From: Mimachlamys varia
Taxonomy: Eukaryota > Mollusca > Bivalvia > Pectinida > Pectinidae
DNA: 64,000 nt
Reading direction: 5' to 3'
Assembly (NCBI GenBank): GCA_947623455.1
Contig: OX392541.1
Location: 8,064,719 to 8,128,718 of the forward strand
The notes beneath the pieces were generated by a model. That model made no database searches. It saw only the letters and a list, made by a program, of their open reading frames with translations, and was not told where the DNA came from. Positions 37,607 to 49,615 of this stretch are shown here, one piece after another; the first letter of the stretch is position 1, and every line of letters begins with the position of its first letter. The position numbers were made by a program, and so were the translations under genes.

Positions 37607-38289
37607 CTGATTATGAGAAAAATGCAACGAGCAATAATGTTGGGTTTTGATTCGAGAACAATGATGTTTTAAGAAACAATGAAATAAGGGGACCCTTTCG
37701 TGATGTAGGTATTTGTTTTCATTTTACTTGATTTATCGTATTGCTTGTATTAGGGCTTTGAGTCGCATTGTCTGGTAAATTTGGAGTAGTCCGCTTTTGA
37801 ATATAAGGACAGATAGAAACAACACGTGAACAGCTCTTCGGGGAAATCAACACGCTACGTACACGTAATCATAGACATATCGGCTACACGGGGTATGGTT
37901 AGGACCAACAATATGTGTTTTACAATCTAATATAAACTTTATAGATACGATTATGTTGTTGTAGAGGTGGGTTGCATGGATTCGAATTGTTTACTTGTGT
38001 ACAACTCATTGAAATAAACACATATTAATAAGTTGTTAAAGTGTTGATTTAAATTGTTAAAACTCTATCACGTGTACTGATGCCTGTCTCGATACCAATG
38101 ATTTGTTGGGTATTGTTTCACTTATCTAAGTTATATAACAGTAGCGTTTTAACCGGACGTTTGGGTAGGATAGGTTTTACTTTCCTTTATTTTAACATGT
38201 TGCAAACATTTTTATAGAACAACTTTAGCTTGATAAGCGCAAAACAGCTTTTGGGTTTAGCATCGTTTTATTTTTGTGCATACAATGTT

Positions 38290-38445
38290 TGCTAGTGACT
38301 TAAGCAACAATACTTCTTTATATACAAGTCTGATAGTGACTTTACCGACAGTTCTTTTATCTATATACAAGTGTGACAGTGACGCTACCGACAGTTCTGT
38401 GATATATATACAAGTCTTACAGTGACGCTACTGACAGTGTTCGGG
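38290..38445. repeat. Diverged tandem repeat of about 45-50 bp, 3-4 copies
   Basis: AGTGAC-TTACCGACAGTTCT and TATATACAAGTSTGACAGTG words recur: TATATACAAGTCTGATAGTG, TATATACAAGTGTGACAGTG and TATATACAAGTCTTACAGTG. Confidence 0.8.
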
Positions 38446-41062
38446 TTGTTATAGAGATATTAGCGTTTCATTCAGCATTCGTCGATATAGCGTCACGGCC
38501 TGCATTGAGGGAACACTCCAATATGTAATGGGTAGGACGCATCGAATCAGAAGTTAATTTGCATTCTAACAAGGTATTGATCGTCAGTGTTCCAAATCAT
38601 ATACCAGCTATTTTCTGTTTCCAAATCCCCAGAAAGAGGATAAGGAAACAATATTGCTGATAAATGTCTGTTCTTATGTCAAGCCATTCCATATCCCTCA
38701 GTCATTATGGTTCAGACTCTTAGATTGTCATCGTTTTCACGAGACACCTGATTAAACATACCAGGTATTAAATGATCTAGTTTGGGCACTTAATGCCTCT
38801 TTACCGACATCCTGTGTTCAAAGAGCCTGTCAGTTATTTTCCATTTCAGAAAAATGTAAGAACAGGTGGTATTTTTACGGGTTTATGCTGAAATGAAGTA
38901 ATTACTTCTTTCAATTTCCGAGCATCCTTATCTTTATCTGTATAAGCTTAATTTTCCACAGATTGATTATATATTGCGAGCAATCCTATGGATCTTCTCG
39001 ACACTGTTAACTCCCATTGGAAGATGAAACAGTATGAACATAATGATATTATACTGTATATAAGTTAATTTTTGAATAAATTGTTTTTCCCTGGCCAACG
39101 TATCGGAAATCATAACATCGTACAGTAATACTTCATAATCTGCAATAACAAATAAGTGATTCTACATGCCAAATGATTGCAATAGCTGAATGATATCTGT
39201 CTCGATTGCATTTAGTTTAACCATATTTATAAAGTTCACCCATATTTTAATTGTTAACAAAATGGATTGAATACGTCAAGTTTTCTTACTTAGAAAATCC
39301 CTCACCTTGCTACATCATTTTACATAATATATAATGGACAGCAGCATGGAGTATCATGTAATGGAATATATAAGAAGAAAAAAATGAGAGAAAGAAAAGT
39401 AGGAAGAGAAAATATACCAAATGCGCTTATCAGTTCTCAAAAACACAGCCGATTGTTTATCTAATCTGGGCGTCTTTATTCATATACGTTCATTTTAATG
39501 AATATCTGACTGGCCAAGAAAAATATCTCTTAAAACTTTCACTAAACCGTGCACATCACATTCGATCAGCTGCTATCCATTGTTTTACATGTTCATAAAT
39601 ATTCTTAAGTATTGACCAGATGTACATGAATGACAGATATATTATCATTCTTAATTAATCACAATGTTGGGGAAGAAATCAAGGAAAGGGAACGGGTAAT
39701 ATACAACTGCTAAAGACAGCTGTAGAGATAATACTCTAACCAGAGTAATTATATCAAAAACACAATATCAATTCATGGCCTTTAGTTCATAGTGCACGTC
39801 ATATGCTGTTAACTGGGTTTTTGACTCAAAAGGTCGTTCATACTTGAAATGAAGCTACTCGAAAATATTGTTTCAAAACATTTCTGGTCTGGAGCTAATT
39901 CTGTCAAGTGTTAATAATCATTATCAATTAAGATTTTACAGATGTCTCAACAAAATTTTATTCTCTCGGAAATGACTAAAAACATCATTATTTGAAACAT
40001 GTTAATTGACTATAACAACATCATACGTGATGTATCGACCGAAACCAAACCAACCAAACGGACGGATGGACAAGAAAGTTCGTCTGTAACAGTTAGGGTT
40101 GATAATAGGATTATACTCAGCACGTGTAGAACAGAGTGTCGAACCTGGGCTGCCGATCCATGTTGTTTGCGGAGCAGCCATCAAAGTGGCAAATACAGGG
40201 CGGTATATAGCTCAATACACACGTAGCACCCCTAGAAGTGAGGAAGGACAATTACTATCCAATAAATGTTACCACAACCCCATAGTTAGCACTTCTTAAT
40301 CATAGGGCATCCTGCATATCCTCGAACTCATTGTAGGTCGCTCCTCTGGCGGTCTTTGTGATGTTTTGGGGTTAGCCTGCCCTGGTTTTGTATTGGCTTA
40401 TGCGAAACTATATAATAGTACGAAAGAAACTAAAGCCTCACTATAAAAGCTTTATTTGAAATCTGTTTGCCCTTTATATGTTTCTCGTTTAATTACATTT
40501 TTTGTTTATGGGTTTTTGTTCCTTATACATATGCTTCTCTGATGTTCATGCGGGTCAGGAATTCTAAATGCGCCATTAAACAAGTAATACAAATGCCTGG
40601 GTGGCTCGTTAATCGTAATGTATACCAATGAATATCTTGAGTGTACGTGCAGTATACGATATATCAGTTATGATAGCATGAAACGTTAAACACTGTATCA
40701 TATAAAACCTTTACTACATTTACCTCATAGGATTGTTCATACAGTTTGGTAAATAGACCACTTTCCATTTCAAATATTCATCACCAAAACATTCTCCATT
40801 GTTTAGCTATGAATCGTTTTGGAAATATAAACAAACAGTTGTTACTTGTGCATTCTTAGGATAATATATAAAGAACACATACAATGTTAAGTTTGTATAA
40901 ATACAAAAGCAATAGATTTAACCTGACGAGAAGGGGTACAAACATCTATACCGGCCCACTACACAACGATAGGTAAGATAAATCACAGGAATGCAATATA
41001 CTTATTCCATAGGATATCAAATTGCTGTTAGATACTGCATATTAATAATTTGGTTTAGTTTA
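38446..41062. other. No gene seen
   Basis: AT-rich sequence. A small CpG-richer patch at 40080-40210 includes CCTGGGCTGCCGATCCATGT next to TCGAACC and might be a decayed tRNA-like repeat on minus, but the box spacing is not convincing. Confidence 0.45.
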
Positions 41063-41155
41063 TTTTTTTAACGTCATATTAACCATCAGTGTCATTTAAG
41101 GACGTGTCAGGTTTTCGGGGTGGGGCCCGGGGAAAAACCACCTATCTTCGAGTAC
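41063..41155 (-). repeat. SINE tail and central block
   Basis: TTTTAACGTCATATTAACCA, TCAGTGTCATTTAAGGACGT, then GTCAGGTTTTCGGGGTGGGG and GGAAAAACCACC form the reverse complement of the 12115-12294 element's end, running tail first. Confidence 0.7.
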
Positions 41156-43654
41156 AACAGCAAAGTAAATAAACAGAATTATTTTTATTCCAAGTTTGTT
41201 TACCATAGACAGAATTGTCAGCAACACAAACAAACCACGGATTTTATCACTACATCAATCAAAATGTCATATTTTTAACTGGATAAATATGATTATGGTC
41301 TGAAGTTTCGTTATTCACGGTTTTTCCCAATGTCATTTCAGGAATGTAGAAAGAGATATATATTTCGTATCCTTAGAAAACTTACTATTTTTGTAACATT
41401 ACTACTCCAAAGATGATTGTTGCTGTCCCAAAGGACACATTCAGTCTTATCATTTTATGTATGGAATGCATTTACTTGTGTCGGCGGACACATACTGGCC
41501 TTGAATCAGGTCTGCAATAAATGCTTTAAGGGAAGTAACAAAACATCCATTCATTTTCTATGGTTTAAATTTCCAATGTTTTAATTGCATACAAGTGTTC
41601 TGTTTTATCTAAATGAACATATTCCAACGAATAATGGTGTACATCTATTGCATGGAGGAATGTGAGAGTTGACCACGTGATATAAAGATATTAACGTTAT
41701 TACGTAGCTACTAAGTTTATCGTTATACAGTGTTCGTATCAAAATAGCAACCAACAAGCTTAAGAAAAACTGATACATTAGGATTTTACCTTGAGTACTC
41801 CTTGTCGTTGACTTTTTGAATATTTCATCGTGTCAATATTTGCATTAAAGAAATAGACTAAACAATGATAAATACAGCATGTGAATTATTTATTTTTATC
41901 AAATATGAATCCTATATCAGACTTTGTTACTTCATTGCAGCAAAAGATTTGAACAAAAACTAGCTGTATTTTGCAAAGGTATTTTATAAATCTATCACTG
42001 ATAATGAGTAATTTAAGTTTAGATGAATGGTATTTATATTGACTTTTCTCTTATGGTTTCTACATTCCGGCTGATTTTGTATTGATTTCAAAAAAAGACA
42101 ATACACCATAAATCTCTGACACAAACTACATGTGAACCCTTTACCATATAAATGAGTAAAGTCACCATGAATATTCATAACTTGAAGAGTTGATCGTCTT
42201 CAAAGACGACCTAGGGACAACTTAAATTGGTTATATTTACATCAATGCTGGCTGTTTTGTGGTCTATACATCTTCTGCAGTAATTACCTTCGAACCGAAA
42301 ATTAACTTTTTAGCAATTATTCTAAGTTCTTTGTGGCGATAAAACACTATCTGATATTTATATTCATTCAACAGAAAGCAAGTCGATGATCAATACGGTT
42401 TAGACACCAAGAACTACCATATTTCGAATTTGCTAAAGAAGGCGATCTGCAATACAGTTTCTGTAAATTGTATTATTAAAAAAATATTAGTAGTTTGTCA
42501 TTATGGAAACGATCAAGTAGGGAGAAATATCTGTCTGCTTGATTCATATTCATAACGATTATGCTCACGACGATATCAAACCATGGTTGAGTGATTTATT
42601 CAAATAATTTATCAATATTTTATGCTCTAAGACGTTAAAATACTGACCATCCCATCACCATAATAGAAGTCTATGTCCTATTTATTGGTAAGAACCCATC
42701 ATTCGTTACCCTAGTGTCGATGATGACAGGTAGGACCAAATCTTGCCCTCTCCTATCGATTCTCAACATACAATATACATACATCAAGCCAGTGTCACAC
42801 GTAACTAAGAAACGACAAATATACACTTACATTAATTAGATTTTTAGATTATTAGGAGGTTCAAATTTGAAAGAGAATTTATCCCAAAAAAGGGTGAACT
42901 CGTCGCGATATCTAATACGTTTCTCTAACCGATTTGCAAATATTCAGGGTGTAGTATCTGCTCAAATGATTCGGTTTTTACATCTTGATAGTTCTTGTTG
43001 GATGGAAAGAATCTTAGGGCTTCACATCTTAAGATTACTAAAAATATTGAAACCCTTTTCTGAATATCAGATGGAGGAGCTATTTTAGATAGGAGCATGT
43101 TTACTCTGATAGTTTTCTCGGTCAAGATCTTATTGCAAAAAGAAATAGGGCGTGATTGGGTTCCTCCTATATGTTTATGTAGAAGTTTTTTTTCGTTTTT
43201 TTTTCTGTCTCAGTGTGTGACTTATTTAGGTTCGTTTAACATTTAAACCGTACATGTTCTTTTAACTCATGAAATGTTTATGTATTCCTCCGTGATATGG
43301 ATTAGCTCACCTGAATTCAAATAATGTATCACCGTCTGAAAGCTTTGTACGTCTGTCAAATAGACAAATCTTTATCTGACCTTTGTCGTGTGGAGATCCA
43401 ATACGTATGTATGTGGAAGATACTGGCAACACCTGCAAAAACAACCTGTTGGCTGCGCAGATGTAAAGCGCATGTTCTGACATCAAAGAGTCGGATACAT
43501 ACAATGTACGAATGCAATAAGCAACAGACTAACCTCGTGTTAATGAGTGTTTGTCATTTACACAAACTCCTTTTACATGGTTCTTGTTTTAAAGTCATGA
43601 TAGTATAGTAACTGAATAAAACTGTACGGGAAGTGTATATGATAAAATATCACC
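41156..43654. other. No gene seen
   Basis: AT-rich sequence. Opposite-strand overlapping frames at 42867-43125 and 43307-43608 carry no domain signal. Confidence 0.5.
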
Positions 43655-43732
43655 ATACAAGGGCATGTTTTGAACACGATATCAGAAAGTGTCAGGTATA
43701 GAACACAATGACATCAAAGCATGCCTTGTATA
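43655..43732. repeat. Imperfect inverted repeat, about 19-bp arms
   Basis: ATACAAGGGCATGTTTTGA (43655-43673) pairs with the reverse complement of TCAAAGCATGCCTTGTATA (43714-43732), with one bulge and one mismatch around a loop of about 40 bases. Possibly a MITE remnant. Confidence 0.6.
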
Positions 43733-44488
43733 TAACAATAATGTCACAAAATGTCAAGTGTATGACATTATGATGATAACAAATATCACGATCAGTACAT
43801 GATGGAATCAGCAAATATTAACAGTAATTCCATCGTTACATGTCTTATACCATTGTATTACATGACAAAACCAATAGAATCATTCGACTTTAAAGCCCTA
43901 GAATATAGAGCATTGTATTAAACTTCGATCAATTGAATCCTGTTCGTTTTTGATAAAAATCGAAATGAAATATCAGAAGTGATGTGTACTAATATTTGTC
44001 TCTCTAGATTCATGCAAAACAAATCGTCGAAAACAACATTATAAATATATATGGTTAGCCTAGAAACATTTTCCTAATAAGGTTTATCATACACAACCCT
44101 TAGTGGAAGTCTGTGGCAGGTTTGTTGACTGTCCAAGATACCACTCAGGACCGATATAGGAGGTGTCAGCTTTTAGCACCTGCAATTGCCATGTACTTTG
44201 AGTTCCATTAACATGTACTACTTTAGAAGACTTGAATCGAGATATGAAAATGTTCATATATTATCACTGTAATGGACAAATTGCAGTTTTTCTCATGAAA
44301 TAATATTTTGACGAACCCATTGTGGTTTGTTTCATTCCTCTTGGCTTTTCCGATATCACAACTTTCCTGTAGAAATACATTAAGTTGTGTATGTGTAATG
44401 TAATTTAGACGGTGGTTCTGGAGAGGAAGTTAATTTTGACCAGTGTTGACATGCTTTTCTAAATCAAATCATTGAAGCAGTGATAGCA
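43733..44488. other. No gene seen
   Basis: AT-rich non-coding sequence leading into the 49-bp array. Confidence 0.5.
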
Positions 44489-46797
44489 TCAAAAGTACAA
44501 CATTGACTATGTCAACAACCCAGGTAACCAGTCTGTCAGAAAAGTACACCATTGGCTATGTCGACATCCCAGGTAACCAGTCAGTCAGAAAAGTACAACA
44601 TTGGCTATGTCAACATCCCAGGTAACCAGTCAGTCAGAAAAGTACAACATTGGCTATGTCAACATCCCAGGTAACCAGTCAGTCAGAAAAGTACACCATT
44701 GGCTATGTCAACATCCCAGGTAACCAGTCTGTCAGAAAAGTACACCATAAACTATGTCAACATCCCAGGTAACCAGTCTGTCAGAAAAGTACAACATAAA
44801 CTATGTCAACATCCCAGGTAAACAGTCAGTCAGAACAGTACACCATTGGCTATGTCAACATCCCAGGTAACCAGTCTGTCAGAAAAGTACACCATTGGCT
44901 ATGTCAACATCCCAGGTAACCAGTCAGTCAGAAAAGTACAACATAAACTATGTCAACATCCCAGGTAACCAGTCTGTCAGAAAAGTACAACATAAACTAT
45001 GTCAACATCCCAGGTAAACAGTCAGTCAGAACAGTACACCATTGGCTATGTCAACATCCCAGGTAACCAGTCTGTCAGAAAAGTACACCATTGGCTATGT
45101 CAACATCCCAGGTAACCAGTCAGTCAGAAAAGTACAACATTGGCTATGTCAACATCCCAGGTAACCAGTCAGTCAGAAAAGTACAACATTGGCTATGTCA
45201 ACAACCCAGGTAACCAGTCAGTCAGAAAAGTACAACATAAACTATGTCAACATCCCAGGTAACCAGTCAGTCAGAAAAGTACAACATTGGCTATGTCAAC
45301 ATCCCAGGTAACCAGTCAGTCAGAAAAGTACAACATTGGCTATGTCAACAACCCAGGTAACCAGTCAGTCAGAAAAGTACAACATAAACTATGTCAACAA
45401 CCCAGGTAACCAGTCAGTAAGAAAAGTACAACATTGGCTATGTCAACATCCCAGGTAACCAGTCTGTCAGAAAAGTACAACATAAACTATGTCAACATCC
45501 CAGGTAAACAGTCAGTCAGAACAGTACAACATTGGCTATGTCAACATCCCAGGTAACCAGTCAGTCAGAAAAGTACAACATAAACTATGTCAACATCCCA
45601 GGTAACCAGTCAGTCAGAAAAGAACACCATTGGCTATGTCAACATCCCAGGTAACCAGTCAGTCAGAAAAGTACAACATAAACTATGTCAACATCCCAGG
45701 TAAACAGTCAGTCAGAACAGTACACCATTGGCTATGTCAACATCCCAGGTAACCAGTCTGTCAGAAAAGTACACCATTGGCTATGTCAACAACCCAGGTA
45801 ACCAGTCTGTCAGAAAAGTACAACATAAACTATGTCAACATCCCAGGTAAACAGTCAGTCAGAACAGTACACCATTGGCTATGTCAACATCCCAGGTAAC
45901 CAGTCTGTCAGAAAAGTACACCATTGGCTATGTCAACATCCCAGGTAACCAGTCAGTCAGAAAAGTACAACATTGGCTATGTCAACATCCCAGGTAACCA
46001 GTCAGTCAGAAAAGTACAACATAAACTATGTCAACATCCCAGGTAACCAGTCAGTCAGAAAAGTACAACATAAACTATGTCAACATCCCAGGTAACCAGT
46101 CAGTCAGAAAAGTACAACATTGGCTATGTCAACATCCCAGGTAACCAGTCAGTCAGAAAAGTACAACATAAACTATGTCAACATCCCAGGTAACCAGTCA
46201 GTCAGAAAAGTACAACATAAACTATGTCAACATCCCAGGTAACCAGTCAGTCAGAACAGTACACCATTGGCTATGTCAACATCCCAGGTAACCAGTCAGT
46301 CAGAAAAGTACAACATAAACTATGTCAACATCCCAGGTAACCAGTCTGTCAGAAAAGTACAACATAAACTATGTCAACATCCCAGGTAAACAGTCAGTCA
46401 GAAAAGTACAACATTGACTATGTCAACATCCCAGGAAACCAGTCAGTCAGAAAAGAACACCATTGGCTATGTCAACATCCCAGGTAACCAGTCTGTCAGA
46501 AAAGTACAACATAAACTATGTCAACATCCCAGGTAACCAGTCTGTCAGAAAAGTACAACATTGGCTATGTCAACATCCCAGGTAACCAGTCAGTCAGAAA
46601 AGTACAACATTGCCTATGTCAACATCTCAGGTAACCAGTCAGTCAGAAAAGTACAACATTAGCTATGTCAACATCCCAGGTAACCAGTCAGTCAGAAAAG
46701 TACACCATTGCCTATGTCAACATCTCAGGTAACCAGTCAGTCAGAAAAGTACAACATTGGCTATGTCAACATCCCAGGTAACCAGTCAGTCAGAAAA
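44489..46797. repeat. 49-bp tandem satellite array, about 47 copies
   Basis: The unit is AGGTAACCAGTCAGTCAGAA, then AAGTACAACATTGGCTATGT, then CAACATCCC. AGGTA starts at 44522 and last at 46776: 2254 bases, exactly 46 periods, with intermediate units also in register. Two main types alternate: TTGGC and TAAAC at the same five bases. A rarer type (AGGTAAACAGTCAGTCAGAACA) recurs at 44821, 45017, 45507, 45703 and 45850, at multiples of 49 that include 196 twice. This indicates multi-unit duplications. CCCAG|GTAACC in every unit resembles a splice donor on plus, inside the putative neuroligin intron. No coding frame. Confidence 0.98.
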
Positions 46798-47864
46798 GAA
46801 AAAGGAAATGGTGTTTTTGTCAGTCTTAACGATTTCAAAACTGATGAAATAGGGACAAGTGTCATTTTAAAATAAGGCCGAGGAGAATCACCTGCGACCG
46901 CCGATTGGTTATAAATAATATCACAGTATCACGACATAGCGATTTCACTCATGCTAAGCACGGAGATTAAACGTCTCGGCCACGTACTCTCTCTGGCACT
47001 TACTGGTACATGCTTGATATGGTGTTGATACCCACATCGCCTTAGTCCTCGGGGTGTATACCAGTCTAGACAGAAAACATTGAACACGGATACACAGTCC
47101 GCTGACTGGCTACTTACTTAAAACACAATCTAAGGTAGGGTCTCTGCTTCTAGATTTCGATTTATATTGGCTGCCAAATCACCCGAGGCAATCTTCCTGA
47201 TCGAAGGAATAAGCCAGCTCTACTTTTGAATTATTCACTCTTGTGCTGTTGTTAAGTTCATGTCTTATCTCCAAACAAACTATTTTTCCATATTTTCCCT
47301 GCAGTTGGAGACAACTTACTACCAACGCTTTCCATTAAATGATATCACGAAGTTGCAAAAAAATGTAATCGCAAGAAAAAGCTGTAAATTATGTTCAACA
47401 AAGTATAAAAATGAAGGGTAGGAAACACATGGTATGGATTGTTCTTTTGACCTTCATCGCAAAACCGGTAATTTTCCATGACCTTGGTTTTTGTCGCCAG
47501 TCCTATTTTATATGACATCCGGTCACATGTAACCGGGAGTGACAACGTGGGACAACGTCTGAACTTCCGATTAATGAAATTTCCGTTTGCTGCGAATATT
47601 ATTTGTTTCTAGCGACAAAAGTATGAGTGCCGTTCATGCAATATTATGTTTGGAGTCATTGGTCGGGTCAGGTCATTTAATGAGGAGTTGGGCGGTCGAC
47701 CTTGTTTCCCGTTCGCTGAGTGTCCTAAACTGTCACAAGGCATAGCAACCACAGATCACTTAATCATACAGAAATATACGAGGTTTTAATCACGTGGCGT
47801 CTAGACATCCATTCGATAATGATACAGTCGTAGAACTATATTCATAAACATCGCTGGAGAATTA
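46798..47864. other. No gene seen; one CCAAT/TATA-like pair
   Basis: Less AT-rich than average to about 47160. CCGATTGGTTATAAATA at 46901-46917 places an inverted CCAAT next to a TATA-like word, but their spacing is too short for a standard promoter and no coding frame follows. Confidence 0.45.
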
Positions 47865-48262
47865 TATTACTGGCATTGCCATGTCACTCCATTGGTCATC
47901 ATGCTAAACCATTGTAGTAATACGATTCTGTCATGGCATGTCATGAACTATTATAGTCATAAAAATTGTCATGACACGGATGTTCTGATTCTGATAACAG
48001 CACTGACGTATTACAGTTATAATGATATTGTCATGACATCATTGTAAACAACACTGAAACATTGTACATTGTAGTTATAATGATATTGCCATGACATCAT
48101 TGTAAACAACACTGAAACATTGTACATTGTAGTTATAATGATATTGTCATGACAGCATTGTAAACAACACTGAAACATTGTACATTGTAGTTATAATGAT
48201 ATTGTCATGACTTCATTGTAAACAACACTGAAACATTGTACATTGTAGTTATAATGATATTG
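47865..48262. repeat. Second 58-bp tandem repeat, about 4.5 copies, with degenerate left extension
   Basis: TGTAAACAACACTGAAACAT, then TGTACATTGTAGTTATAATG, then ATATTGTCATGACATCAT recurs at 48043, 48101, 48159 and 48217. Each unit carries the palindrome TGTCATGACA or a variant. Scattered CATGAC and GTCATGRCA words from 47868 look like older units. Although also 58 bp, this sequence is unrelated to the 475-5141 satellite. Confidence 0.9.
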
Positions 48263-49439
48263 TACAGATAATGATATATTGAATTTAAAAAACATATCCA
48301 AATGCATAGTTTGAAAATGGCGGCGTCAACATTTATGACATGGTATGTAGCAATCACTTACCAGGGGGAATATATCAATCTCGAAAATAAGATAAACTTC
48401 TGTTTTGAATCGCTTTATGCACATCAGAACAGCTTTTCAAGGTTCGGGTCATATATCATTATAAATTGTTTCCCCGAATGGTCGGCTATTTATATTTTAA
48501 GCACAGATGTAGCATTATGATAATGTTTGGTTACATTTAATACTACAATTAAATATAACTGGGAAAACATCTGTATTTAAAGTTTTTCAATTATTAAGTG
48601 TCCAGAATATTATAGAATTATGTAAATTGGAAACATTCATTTATGAGGCAAACAAATTAAGATTACCATACTACCTTTTCACATTGTCCATTATTTGCTT
48701 TGCTCTTTATCCGGTATTTTGTATAATGCATTGTATGCTGAATTAAAACTTGAAACCTGAAAAGTAAAATCAAATGCAAAATAAAGTATTATATTCTTTT
48801 TAGACATATGTTATTTAAATGTTCTTGTATACTTTTCCATAGATTACACAAAAACAAAAAAGAGGTACAGCTGCTGTGGAAGGTATCTACGTTAGCACAA
48901 AGCTTTTGAAGTCGAGATGATACTTGGTTTGATTAAGTGTACTTGAGGCAAACTGTTTCTACGTGGTCGGGGAAACGTAGTTATCCATTAAAAACGGCGT
49001 GTAATAAATTAAATTCCTAAGTCGATAGTTTTATATGTTTTCTCAGAGATCAAACAAACATAAACAAAGGTATTCTTTTATTACACCTAGGAATTACTGA
49101 ATTAACTTAAACTATGACCAACACGGACAACTTACTACTAAGCTGTATAATAAACGTGACGATATCGATTTTCCGATCGTGAACTTTCCCTTTCTTGATT
49201 GTAATATCCCTCATTCTCTATCCTATTGTATACATGATAATATGATAATAGCTTTGTTCCCAGTACCCATAGTCTATAGTCAAACTATGCTTTATTTAAA
49301 AGCAAAAATGGGAGCTGTTTTTCAACTCTCAATCTGGCATGATAAGCTTCTTAGTAAATAAACTGAAAGATAAATGTTAAATTAAATCATAGTCCTTACT
49401 GTGTAAACCGTAAATGTTAACATTATTTGTTTTATATTA
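48263..49439. other. No gene seen
   Basis: AT-rich sequence. Frames at 48302-48520 and 49179-49361 have no recognisable motif. Confidence 0.5.
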
Positions 49440-49615
49440 ATGCCCCGGATGTTTACGCGAAAGGGGACTTGATAAAGGAGGAAATCAAAGTAGTCGGAGA
49501 AACCCGCGTAATCGGGTAAGGTGACTTTATACCTTGTCACGTCCGATCGGGAAATCAAACCCCGGGCGCCTCAGTAAAGGCAAGTGCTCTATCCATTGCG
49601 CCACCAAATCACCTT
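49440..49615 (-). repeat. tRNA-derived SINE with clear tRNA-like head
   Basis: On the minus strand the head reads GGTGATTTGGTGGCGCAATG-GATAGAGC (D-arm/A-box-like), then a GCCT...AGGC anticodon-like stem. A T-arm follows with stem CGGGG, loop TTTGATT and stem TCCCG (B box). The 3' acceptor strand no longer pairs (ATCGGAC), so this is not a working tRNA gene. The body follows: CACCTTACCCGATTACGCGG, TTTGATTTCCTCC and AACATCCGGGGC, matching the SINE at 27658. Confidence 0.8.

Noticed and set aside
40080..40210. tRNA-like element on minus
   Set aside because: A possible B box (GGTTCGACAC) exists, but no A box at proper spacing and no stem pairing were found.
41625..41690. Neuroligin exon 2 (HGG-like codons)
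   Set aside because: CATGGAGGA occurs, but the frame hits a stop at once and no flanking family residues are present.
44489..46797. CRISPR array or coding repeat
   Set aside because: No spacers, and the 49-bp period rotates the frame and stops occur. It is a satellite.
46901..46917. Core promoter (CCAAT plus TATAAATA)
   Set aside because: The two words abut rather than sit at promoter spacing, and no coding or transcript signal follows.
49515..49615. Functional tRNA gene on minus
   Set aside because: D and T arms are recognisable but the acceptor stem does not pair and a SINE body follows directly.
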